In this document: one piece after another, positions 1 through 7,000 of the stretch
How positions within the stretch are numbered: the first letter of the stretch is position 1
Layout of the letters: each line of letters begins with the position of its first letter
Assembly: GCA_934635385.1 (NCBI GenBank)
Contig: CAKTZI010000065.1
Coordinates: 1 to 14,219, forward strand
Length of the DNA: 14,219 nt
Source of the DNA: an uncultured Kiritimatiellota bacterium
Lineage (GTDB): Bacteria; Verrucomicrobiota; Kiritimatiellia; RFP12; UBA1067
Reading direction: 5' to 3'
Program-made: the position numbers and the translations under genes
Notes under the pieces: generated by a model
The model's database searches: none
Seen by the model: only the letters and a program-made list of their open reading frames with translations
Told to the model about the DNA's origin: nothing

Positions 1-1790
1 GCGGCGCCTAACGCGGAGGGAACGGAGGTTGGGAGACACGGAGTTTCTTTGACAGGATTTACAGGATTCACAGGATTTGACGAACCTGCCCCATCACCTT
101 CAATCCTGTCAGTCTTGTCAATCCCGTCTAAAATCTTTCCTTCGTCTCCGTGCCTCCGTCTCTCATCGTTCTCCGTGTTCAGCGTCGCAGACACCCCACC
201 CGATATGTTTTTGTCCACGGATTGGCACGGATTGTCACGTATTGGGATTCGTGTCGATTCGTGCTGATTCGTGGACAGCCCCACTCCCAATCCGTGCAAA
301 TCCGTGAAATCCGTGCTTGCCTCTCCGCGCCTTCGAATCTCCTTCACCTCCGTGTTAGGCGCCGCAGGCTCTCCCATCGCCGCAGGCCTTTCGCCCGGCC
401 CCACGAGCGGGACGGCGCGGCCGCCGACGAGGAGCTCGCCGCGCCCCGTGCCGGAAACGGTCACGCGCAGCACCGCCGTCCGCTCCGTGGACTGCGGATA
501 CGCAAAAACCCCGTTCGTCGTCCCCGTGTAGACGAGATGCTCCCAGACCGTGTTCGTCGAGCCGGGCGGGAAGGAAAGCGGGTCGAGTCCGTCAAGGGCC
601 GCCTCGAACGCATCCCGCGCGTCGTCACACCGCCGCTCGTCGTCGGAGATGAACGTCAGGCTTGTCGTCTCGCGCGCGAGGGCTTGATGGGTCTCACCAC
701 CCGAAAGCCCACTGTCGGCAACGGCCATGACGTTCGTCAAGAGGTCATCCGAGGCGAGTGCCGAAAAATCATAGCGATAGACGAAATTGCCGTTCGGGTT
801 CAGTTCGACCTGAAGCGAGACAGGGTTCGTCGGCGAACGGTGCAGCAGCGCATTCTTCCACGTGAGGACGAGCGTGTTCGACGGGGTGAGGCAATGCCAG
901 AAAAGGGAGGAGAGAGAGGTTTGAGAGGTTTGGGAAGTTTGGAAGGTTTGGGAGGTTTGGACGGCAGAATCGGATGACGCCTCCGCCAAGCCGCCCAACC
1001 CATCTGAACATTCCAAACCTTCCGAACCTCCCAAACTTCCCAAACCTCTCTCCGGCACGAGTCCGAGCGAGGCCGTGACGGGCCGCAGCGCGGCATTCGT
1101 CGAGAGGAGGACCGTGCCGTCCGCGAAGACGACCAGGTTGGAGAACGTCGAGCCGCCGAACGGGAACTCCCAGTCGCCGAGGGAGAGGCGCCGCCAGTCC
1201 GTGGCCGCGCCGCGCCGTCGCCAGTTCTCGGCGATGACGGCATCTTCGGGCGGATCGAACGAGAAGACCTCGTTTGTGCCGATATGGGATAGAGAATAAC
1301 TTTGGGAGAGGTTGCTGTCGCTGAACACGGAGAAAGAGGAGGTACGGAGGCACGGAGTTTCTTTGACAGGATTCACAGGATTTGACGAATCTGTTTCTGC
1401 ACCCTCAATCCTGTCAATCTTGTCAATCCTGTCTAAAACATCCTCACCCTCTCCGTGTCTCCCGGTCTCCTTCACCTCCGTGTTAGGCGCCGCAGGCTCC
1501 TCGTCTGCCGAAGTCTTGTCCACGAATTGACACGGATTTTCACGAATTGAGATTCGTGTCGATTCGTGAAGATTCGTGGCTACATTCTCCGGCTTCTGCG
1601 CAGAGACCGTTGCAATGACGACCGCCGTCACGATAACGGCCTTGGTGGACGGCGGCAACTTGACGAACCGTTCCGAAAGCCCCAGCAGGAACTTTCCCTG
1701 CCAAGCCGCGAGCGCCGCAAGGGCGCATCCGCCCATGAGGGCAACGCAGACCAATACGAAAACCGATTCCCGAAAGACAGGCGCGACCAT
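1..1790 (-). CDS. Exported beta-rich protein of unknown function carrying in-frame repeat blocks (3' end outside window)
   Basis: Reading the minus strand from the ATG at 1790-1788 gives 596 uninterrupted codons to the window edge. The start has GGAG at 1802-1799, eight bases upstream. Residues 8-30 and 50-64 are hydrophobic: a signal peptide or anchor, possibly two membrane segments, ending near VSAQKP. Residues 164-246 (SYSLSHIGTNEVFSFDPP, then DWEFPFG), 296-380 (FWHCLTPSNTLVLTW, then GNFVYRYDF) and 411-470 (GTTNGVFAYPQSTERTAVL, then GELLVGGRAVPLV) look like normal beta-strand protein. As I recall, such segments occur in large hypothetical exported proteins of Kiritimatiellae-type bacteria. 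Between them, residues about 68-160, 247-295 and 473-596 are encoded by palindromic repeat DNA. It is divergent from the GH127 operon. Function is unknown. The ORF is certain, the family is from memory, and translation is inferred from frame conservation. It could be a decaying gene that happens to remain open. Confidence 0.7.
   Translation of the reverse strand, partial: MVAPVFRESVFVLVCVALMGGCALAALAAWQGKFLLGLSERFVKLPPSTKAVIVTAVVIATVSAQKPENVATNLHESTRISIRENPCQFVDKTSADEEPAAPNTEVKETGRHGEGEDVLDRIDKIDRIEGAETDSSNPVNPVKETPCLRTSSFSVFSDSNLSQSYSLSHIGTNEVFSFDPPEDAVIAENWRRRGAATDWRRLSLGDWEFPFGGSTFSNLVVFADGTVLLSTNAALRPVTASLGLVPERGLGSLGGSEGLECSDGLGGLAEASSDSAVQTSQTFQTSQTSQTSLSSLFWHCLTPSNTLVLTWKNALLHRSPTNPVSLQVELNPNGNFVYRYDFSALASDDLLTNVMAVADSGLSGGETHQALARETTSLTFISDDERRCDDARDAFEAALDGLDPLSFPPGSTNTVWEHLVYTGTTNGVFAYPQSTERTAVLRVTVSGTGRGELLVGGRAVPLVGPGERPAAMGEPAAPNTEVKEIRRRGEASTDFTDLHGLGVGLSTNQHESTRIPIRDNPCQSVDKNISGGVSATLNTENDERRRHGDEGKILDGIDKTDRIEGDGAGSSNPVNPVNPVKETPCLPTSVPSALGA
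213..276. repeat. 64-base palindromic module, copy in block A
   Basis: The module begins GTCCACGGATT and ends GATTCGTGGAC, so its termini are inverse complements (GTCCAC/GTGGAC). Inside are CACGGATT units on the left and ATTCGTG units on the right. It encodes on the minus strand TNQHESTRIPIRDNPCQSVD, matching the frame of the copy at 1518-1580. Confidence 0.8.
338..371. repeat. 34-base direct repeat, copy 1 (module end)
   Basis: The stretch starting TCTCCTTCACCTCC and ending GGCGCCGCAGGCTC is identical over 34 bases to 1466-1499. It appears to be the terminus of the composite repeat module. Both copies encode EPAAPNTEVKE in the minus-strand ORF. Confidence 0.85.
906..1052. repeat. Repeat block C: 39-bp-arm inverted repeat of a GGTTTGGGA motif
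   Basis: The left arm at 923-961 and right arm at 1012-1050 are inverse complements at 36 of 39 positions, separated by a 50-base loop. Each arm is itself a run of a roughly 9-10-base unit (GAGGTTTGGGA and variants). On the minus strand the arms are translated as a Gly/Leu/Ser-rich stretch and a QTSQTFQTSQTSQTS stretch (residues about 247-295). They sit between two conserved-looking segments, ending SLGLVPE and starting LFWHCLTPSNT. Confidence 0.85.
1466..1499. repeat. 34-base direct repeat, copy 2 (module end)
   Basis: Identical to 338-371 in sequence and orientation, and read in the same minus-strand frame. Confidence 0.85.
1518..1580. repeat. 63-base palindromic module, copy in block B
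   Basis: It begins GTCCACGAATTGACACGG. A perfect 7-bp hairpin lies inside: CACGAAT (1541-1547), loop TGAG, ATTCGTG (1552-1558). Two further ATTCGTG units lie at 1562-1568 and 1572-1578. On the minus strand it encodes TNLHESTRISIRENPCQFVD, the same frame and length as the block A copy. Aligned codons differ mainly by substitution. Confidence 0.8.
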
Positions 1791-1888
1791 CACCGGATCT
1801 CCGAAAGGGCGGCGACATCAAGCGGCAACGACGGGACGGCGACGTCCAGTGCCGTCAGTGGAAAGAGGAGTGCCGAAAGAACCTTCAT
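1790..1888 (-). CDS. 32-aa small ORF, possibly leaderless, coupled to the long minus-strand gene
   Basis: The ORF starts MKVLSALLFPL and ends LSEIR, 32 residues with a hydrophobic first half. Its TGA (1792-1790) overlaps the next ATG by one base (TGATG), an arrangement typical of translational coupling. No purine-rich ribosome binding site precedes the ATG at 1888. Instead a TGG-TATAAT extended -10 element ends seven bases before it, so transcription would start at or next to the A of the ATG. An in-frame longer version from 1981 is possible but would place the promoter inside the gene. I do not recognise the peptide; it may be a leader peptide, a small membrane protein, or the displaced N terminus of the downstream gene. 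Confidence 0.4.
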   Translation of the reverse strand: MKVLSALLFPLTALDVAVPSLPLDVAALSEIR

Positions 1889-1895
1889 GGGACGA

Positions 1896-1904
1896 ATTAT
1901 ACCA
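1896..1904 (-). promoter_or_regulatory. Extended -10 promoter for the minus-strand genes
   Basis: On the minus strand this reads TGGTATAAT, a perfect TATAAT with the extended -10 TG. No TTGACA-like hexamer sits 16-18 bases upstream, which an extended -10 element can tolerate. The ATG of the small ORF begins eight bases after the hexamer, predicting a leaderless or near-leaderless transcript. Confidence 0.5.
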
Positions 1905-1941
1905 AAGTTCCGCACGAACCGCCCGGATGGTCCCGTTCCGT

Positions 1942-1989
1942 TGTCGCAAGACGCAAGGTCTGTCGCAAAGCGCATAAACAAAGTTGCGC
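1942..1989. promoter_or_regulatory. Cluster of CGCAA boxes in the divergent intergenic region
   Basis: TGTCGCAA occurs at 1942-1949 and 1961-1968, with a further CGCAA at 1952-1956, CGCAT at 1971 and an inverted TTGCG at 1985-1989. The two 8-base copies are 19 bases apart, on the same helical face. They lie upstream of both predicted promoters, a plausible activator site or simply a chance short repeat. Confidence 0.25.
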
Positions 1990-1994
1990 GTTTG

Positions 1995-2020
1995 GCATAC
2001 TATTCCTTCCCGCGGTATGC
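1995..2020. promoter_or_regulatory. Inverted repeat over the rightward promoter, candidate operator
   Basis: GCATAC (1995-2000) and GTATGC (2015-2020) are perfect inverse complements with a 14-base spacer. The centre-to-centre distance of 20 bases is about two helical turns, as expected for a dimeric regulator. The right arm overlaps the extended -10 TG, so binding could block RNA polymerase. The regulator is not in this window. Confidence 0.3.
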
Positions 2021-2026
2021 TATACT
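2018..2026 (+). promoter_or_regulatory. Extended -10 promoter for the GH127 operon
   Basis: The sequence TGCTATACT is an extended -10 element one base off the TATAAT consensus. Transcription would start near 2033, leaving a leader of about 32 bases before the ATG at 2065. No clear -35 hexamer is placed correctly; TTGGCA at 1992-1997 is about six bases too far upstream. The TG is inside the right arm of the inverted repeat at 1995-2020. Confidence 0.45.
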
Positions 2027-2049
2027 ACCACCATCTAGCATTACCCCCG

Positions 2050-2058
2050 AAGGAAGGG
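2050..2058 (+). promoter_or_regulatory. Ribosome binding site that decides the GH127 start
   Basis: AAGGAAGGG lies six bases before the ATG at 2065. An upstream in-frame TTG at 1984 would extend the protein by 27 residues, but those lack signal-peptide character and the extension would cover the predicted promoter. Confidence 0.7.
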
Positions 2059-2064
2059 CCTGCC

Positions 2065-4002
2065 ATGAACCTGATTCGAGTCAACCTGCTTCTGATCCTG
2101 TCGTCGCTGTCGTGCGCGGCGGTCGCCGCCCCGTCCGGCGACGCGATGCGCACGCCGCAGTTGCGCGACGTGCGGCTCGGTTCCGTGCCGGGCGCGAAGC
2201 TGGCGGCGTTCGCGCGCGAGCGCATGCAGCGCCCGTTTGCGCAGAAGGAGATCTTCGGCGAGGCGCGCCGTGCGTTCGAGACGCGCGACGACGACATTCT
2301 CGGCCACGGCGGCCTTTGGCGCGGCGAGTTCTGGGGCAAGCTCATGCTGAGCACCGCGCGCGTCGCGGACTATCTGCAGGACCCCGCGCTCCTCGCGTTC
2401 GTGCGGGCGGAGTGCCGCCGCCTGATGGCGCTCCAGGACGCGGACGGCTACCTCGGCTCGTACAAGGACAAGGAACTCGTCTCGATCACCGACTCGGCGC
2501 GCACGATGAAGCTCTATGGCTGGCATCCCGTCTGGAACCTCTGGAACCGCAAGTACGCGATCTGGGGCATGCTGGCGGCCTACAAGGCGACGGGCGACCG
2601 GGAGATCCTCGGCTCGGCCGTCCGCCAGATGGATCAGTGGATCGACATGCTGCACCGGCGCGGGCTGAAGCTGCGCGACACGGGCACGCTCGGCATGAAC
2701 GGGCTGCCGTCGATGTCCGTGCTGAAGCCGCTCCTCCTGCTCCACGCGGAGACGGGCGACCGCAAGTACCTCGACTACGCGGCGGAGATGCTGCCGGACT
2801 GGGACCGGGCGGACGGCGCGTGCCCGAACTTCTTCCGCAACGCCGGGAACGGCAAGGCGCTCGCCGACTGGTATCCGCAGCCGTGGGACTGGGCCAAGTG
2901 CTACGAGCTGATGAGCTGCCTTGACGGGCTTCTCGAATACCGTCGCGCGACGGGGGACGCGCGCTGCCTGGAGACGGTCGCCGCGATCCGCGACAACCTC
3001 GCGGCAAGCGAGGCGAACCCCTTCGGCGGCGTCGGCTACGGCGACAAGTTCATCCATGCGGCGCGGCGGCTGAACGCGCTTTCCGAGGTCTGCGACGCGA
3101 TCCACTGGATCCGGCTGAACCTCGACCTCTTCGAGATCACCGGCGACGGCCGCTACATGGACGCCGTCGAGACGGCCTACCTCAACAACTTCCTGCCGGG
3201 CGTCTTCCGACGCGGCGACTACGGCGCGTTCTTCGTGCGCGGCCAGAGCCGCCACGAGAACCAGTACCAGTGCGGCTTCGCCTACAACCACTGCTGCGTC
3301 AACAACATGGCGCGCACGTGGATGGACGTGGCCGAGGGCACGGTCACGCGCGACTGCGCGGGGACGTTCCACGTGAACCTCTTTCAGGACGCGACCGTGA
3401 CGCTGGACGGCGTGACGTTCGCGATCTCCGGCGACTACCCGGTCGGGAACGCCGTGACGGTGACGCTCTCCGAGAAGGCGCCGGTCGCGTTCCGCAAGCC
3501 GGGCTGGTGCGGGAAGATGGACGTCGCGCCGCTGTCGGACGACGGGAAGGCGTACCGTCTCACGTTCGCGATGTCGGCGCGGCTGGTCGAGCGCGACCTG
3601 CCGCCGGAAAGGCCGACGGACGAAGACCGCCTCGCCTGGTGGGCCGAGACGCGCTACACCGACGGCTGGGACGGCAAGAAGGGGTGGGACGTTCGCCGCC
3701 GCTACCTCAAGACGGCCGCCGCGACGCTCTGGCGCGGCCCGCTGCTGCTCGCCAAGGCGAAGCGCGTCGGCGACGCGGAGGCGGAGATCTTTCCGGGACG
3801 GACGGTGAACCTGAAGGGCGCGTCCGTCGCGCTGGAGCCGTGCGGGCGGGCCGAGGCGGTGGCCTGGGGCGTGTGGGGCGCGTGGACGGCGACGCTCGCC
3901 GTGCCGGGCGAGGAGCCGGTGCGCGTGCGGGTCTGCGACTTCCAGAGCGCGGGCGACGACCCGCGCGGCGAGGAGGCGGACGCCTTCTCGATCTGGTTCT
4001 GA
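2065..4002 (+). CDS. Exported GH127 (DUF1680) family glycoside hydrolase, beta-L-arabinofuranosidase-like
   Basis: 645 residues. A signal peptide (LLLILSSLSCAAVAA, cleavage near AVA-AP) implies export to the periplasm or outside. The body resembles GH127/DUF1680, retaining beta-L-arabinofuranosidases that use a zinc-bound cysteine nucleophile. Visible family marks are LQDADGYLGSY (123-133), the EVC motif (E341, C343) and the CC pair (C410, C411, in YNHCCVNN). These match the Glu-Cys-Cys-Cys metal site described for Bifidobacterium HypBA1, with the nucleophile in the CC pair. An (alpha/alpha) barrel would fill about 40-430 and a beta-sandwich the C terminus. The family's acid/base glutamate is not evident: the equivalent stretch reads GYGDKF (324-329), with an aspartate. 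Substrate is inferred only. First gene of the plus-strand operon, with its own promoter region. Confidence 0.85.
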   Translation: MNLIRVNLLLILSSLSCAAVAAPSGDAMRTPQLRDVRLGSVPGAKLAAFARERMQRPFAQKEIFGEARRAFETRDDDILGHGGLWRGEFWGKLMLSTARVADYLQDPALLAFVRAECRRLMALQDADGYLGSYKDKELVSITDSARTMKLYGWHPVWNLWNRKYAIWGMLAAYKATGDREILGSAVRQMDQWIDMLHRRGLKLRDTGTLGMNGLPSMSVLKPLLLLHAETGDRKYLDYAAEMLPDWDRADGACPNFFRNAGNGKALADWYPQPWDWAKCYELMSCLDGLLEYRRATGDARCLETVAAIRDNLAASEANPFGGVGYGDKFIHAARRLNALSEVCDAIHWIRLNLDLFEITGDGRYMDAVETAYLNNFLPGVFRRGDYGAFFVRGQSRHENQYQCGFAYNHCCVNNMARTWMDVAEGTVTRDCAGTFHVNLFQDATVTLDGVTFAISGDYPVGNAVTVTLSEKAPVAFRKPGWCGKMDVAPLSDDGKAYRLTFAMSARLVERDLPPERPTDEDRLAWWAETRYTDGWDGKKGWDVRRRYLKTAAATLWRGPLLLAKAKRVGDAEAEIFPGRTVNLKGASVALEPCGRAEAVAWGVWGAWTATLAVPGEEPVRVRVCDFQSAGDDPRGEEADAFSIWF

Positions 4003-4003
4003 A

Positions 4004-4021
4004 CGCCGGTGACCGTCGGCG
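4004..4021. other. Short hairpin in the spacer after the GH127 gene
   Basis: CGCCG (4004-4008) and CGGCG (4017-4021) can pair around an 8-base loop just after the stop codon. There is no T-run behind it, so it is more likely an mRNA-processing or stability element, or chance, than a terminator. The rest of the 67-base spacer is A-rich and ends in AAGGAG (4058-4063), the ribosome binding site of the next gene. Confidence 0.25.
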
Positions 4022-4069
4022 ACAGGAAAGCTTTGCGTAACGAAAACAAAACCTCAAAAGGAGAAATCC

Positions 4070-7000
4070 ATGAGCAAGCAAAAGACAAATCGGTACACAG
4101 ACAGAACGAGAGGCAGGGTTCGGCTGGTGAGCGCCTGTGCGATGGGCATGTGCCTGGCGGCTGGCGCAGCAACGGCAACGGACGGCTACTATTGGCCGAC
4201 GTGGGGAATGGCGCTCAATCCGTGGGAGACGATCCGCTTATGGGAAGGCGACCGTGTGCCGAAAGAGGGCGGCATCGCCTACTTCACGGGCGCTGCGGCC
4301 GGCAACATCACCTTTGCAAGCCCGGTCGAGCTGAACGGCCTTGATTTCGGCCGCGTCCAGCTGAACGGGCAGACGCCGACGGTGAAGGCGGATGGCAACG
4401 GATCGCTGAAACTGACGGGCGACCGCGCGTTCCTGCATGCGGACGGCAACGCAAGTTCGTCCGCCGGTGCGCGCGGGCCGATCCTGGACTTGGCGATTGC
4501 GGGGACGGGCCAGAACGTCTTCACCAAGCACGGCGGCGCCACCGTGCAGGCCAACCGTCCGTTCTCGGACTTTGCGACGGTGGCGGTCGGCGGCGGCGAA
4601 CTCGTGACGACCGGATCGTCCGGCACATTGTTCGCCGAGGGGGACAATGCGACGCTGGCCGTGCGCGGCGGCACGGCGAAGTGGACGCCGGACGCAACGG
4701 GTGCCGTTGAGGCAACCCTGCCGCCGCTTGCCTACGCGCGGCAGGGCGGCAGCCTCGCGTGGACTGCGCCCGCAGGCGGCTCGGCCACGCTGACGGCGCC
4801 GACGCTGACGCGCGAAGACGCGGGCGCGACGCTGGAGATCGCGCCGTCGGGCGGCACGTCCGCGCTCGGCGAGGCGGAGAAGCTGAAGGTGACGACGGCG
4901 CCCGGCGCGGCGGCGAACGGCATGCTCGACGCGGGGATGATTGTCCGTGACCGGGCGAAGGCCTCCGCGCCGATCTCCTTCCTCGCCTACAACGCGGAGA
5001 AGGGGCTCGTCCCCTGCACGACGAAGGCGTGGGACGCGGCGGGCGCGGCGGACGTGGCCGTCCTGTCCGAGACGAACACGCTCGCGTCCTCGAAGAAAGT
5101 CCATTCGCTCGTCCTCGACAATTCGGCGACGCTGAAAGTCGAGAGCGGCGCGACGCTGACGGTGGGCGACGGTTCGCATCCGGCCGGCATCGTCTTCAAC
5201 CGGCAGGTCTCGCTGGGCAAGGACAAGCCGCTGACGGTCGAAGGCGCGGGCACGATCGACTTCGGCGCGTCGCCGGGCGTCCTGTGGGCCAGCACGCCGA
5301 AGCAGGACGGCTGGGGCGTGAACCGCGCGGTCGCGCTCAAGACCAAGGTCACGGGCACGGGCGGCGTGACGCTCGCCTCGCGTTCGCATGAGGAGAAGGG
5401 ACGCTCCGGCATGTTCTTCCTCTATCCTGACTTCTGCCAGTGGACGGGTCCGACCACCGTGAGCGGTGCGCTCGTCTGGCTTCAGGACGGCGCGACATTC
5501 CCCGCCGGCGACCTGTTCGTCATGGGCGGCAGCGGCGGTGGCGGCGCGTCCGTGCGCATTGAGCGGAAGTATGCGTTCGAGCAGAACGTCTCCCTGTCGG
5601 GCTGCGGCCTGCAGGCGCCGGGCGCGAGCGGCGGCGACGAGGGCGGCGCGCTTGACTTCAGGAGCGGCAGCGACGGGTCGGAATTCGCGAAGGCCGTCAC
5701 GCTCGCGGACAACGCCGGACTGACGTGCGCGTCTGGCGTCGGCATCCATTTCCGCAACGGGGTGAAGGGGCCGGGCGACCTGCACGTGAACGGCGGCGCC
5801 TACCATTTCTATGCCGCCTGCGACTATGGACGGCTGGAGGCGGAGGGAACGACCAGGCTGGCGCTCCATGGCGAGACGGCGACGCTGGGGACGGGGCGCG
5901 TCCACGTGCCGGCGGATGCGCACGTGACGCTGTCGATGGACGGCGGCGCGGCGCCGACTGTCGATAATGCGTTCCGCAAGGAAAAGGGTGCGCGGCTCGA
6001 TTTGGAGTTGAAGCAGGCGAATCCGGCATTTGGATCGGATGTCGCGTTCGATGCGCTGACGCTCCGCAACTTCTCGACGCTGAAGGTCGGTGGCCGCGTG
6101 TCGTTCGCCTCGGTGAACGCGGCGGGCGCGTCGGACACAGCCGTCGGCAAGGACAGCGTGGAGGCCAGCGCGGACGGCGCGGAACTCGTCGTCGACAACG
6201 CGGCGGACGGCACGTTTGCCCTGCCGCTCGCGAACGGCGCTGGCACGCTCGCGTTCACGAAGGCGGGCGCGGGCACGCTGGAGCTGCCGCGCGCCGCGCG
6301 GACGAACGCGGGCGCGACGACGGTCGCCGAGGGGACGCTGAAGCTCGTGGACGATCCGCGCTTCTCGCGGTCGCTCGCCTACTGGTTCGATGCCTCGCGC
6401 GAGGAGGACTTCGAGAAGGACTCTTCGGGCGCCATCACGAAGTGGAAGGCGCGCGGCGGCTCGGCGGTTTCCGCCTTCACCACGAAGGCGGGTTCGCCGA
6501 CGTGGGGCACGGCCGAGAAGGTGAACGGCCACAACGTGGTCAGCACGCGGAGCGTCGGCGGCACGGCCGACCAGCTCGTCGCCGACAAGAAAGCTTCGCA
6601 CCGGACGCTCTTTGTCGTGGCGCGCGTGAACAGCGCCGTGTCCATGGGCGGCCTGATCGGCGACAACGGCAGGGACTATGGCCAGCGGCTGAACGGAGAC
6701 GCCTCGCAGTACGAGACGGAGTCCGGGAACTGGACGATCGAGACGCGCAACGCCGGTGGCCTGCGCATGGACGGACATGACAAGAAGAACACGGCGGTCG
6801 ATGCCGGTACGCCCCATATCTTGACGCTCTACCATGACCGTGACGACTGGGCGACCACGCTCTCGTGGGGCGGAACGTCAAAGACGGGAAGTGCGGAACT
6901 TCAGGCGGCCATTGGCTGGTATAAGGAGAGCGCGCGTCATTTCGACGGCGACTACTGCGAGATCCTGTGCTTCGACCGCGTGCTGAGCGAGAGCGAGACG

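Larger units (their letters stand above)
1..373. repeat. Repeat block A: second set of the same modules, running to the window edge
   Basis: The block contains the same motifs as block B. They are a GGCGCCTAAC-type end at 3-12, GACAGGATT/CACAGGATT repeats at 51-78, TCAATCCTGTCAGTC repeats at 100-130, CTCCGTGTTCAGCG at 171-184, a 64-base palindromic module at 213-276, AATCCGTG three times at 289-315, and a CCTCCGTGTTAGGCGCCGC end at 345-363. The first 19 bases are an inverted copy of 345-363 with one mismatch, so the block is bounded by inverted ends. It encodes residues about 473-596 of the minus-strand ORF in the same frame as block B. Confidence 0.85.
1311..1589. repeat. Repeat block B: composite palindromic modules inside the minus-strand ORF
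   Basis: The block holds, in plus orientation, CGCTGAACACGGAG (1319-1332), GACAGGATTCACAGGATT, TCAATCCTGTCAATC repeats, CTCCGTG repeats, and TTAGGCGCCGCAGG near 1484-1497. These are followed by a hairpin module of CACGAAT/ATTCGTG repeats at 1518-1580. Left and right halves are partly inverse complements, so the block can fold into several stems. It is visibly poorer in G+C than the flanking genes. Read on the minus strand it supplies residues about 68-160 of the long ORF with no stop codon. Confidence 0.85.

Noticed and set aside
1..373. CRISPR-like array
   Set aside because: The repeat units are short, degenerate, of several kinds and mutually inverted, with no constant-length repeat or unique spacers and no cas genes.
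1993..2008. Sigma-54 promoter (TGGCA start)
   Set aside because: The GC element expected about ten bases downstream of the GG is absent.
2065..2130. Lipoprotein signal on the GH127 enzyme (cysteine at residue 17)
   Set aside because: The residues before the cysteine (SLS) do not fit a lipobox, while an AVA-AP signal-peptidase I site follows directly.
1566..2924. A 452-codon plus-strand open frame crossing the divergent intergenic region
   Set aside because: It runs through both predicted promoters and into the GH127 gene out of frame; the translation is Arg-rich with no family resemblance.
4003..4069. Terminator between the GH127 and LamG-protein genes
   Set aside because: Only a 5-bp stem without a T-run; the genes appear to be cotranscribed.
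4238..6835. An 865-codon minus-strand open frame opposite the beta-strand protein
   Set aside because: Same shadow effect: Arg-rich translation, no motif, no signal peptide, full overlap with a real gene.
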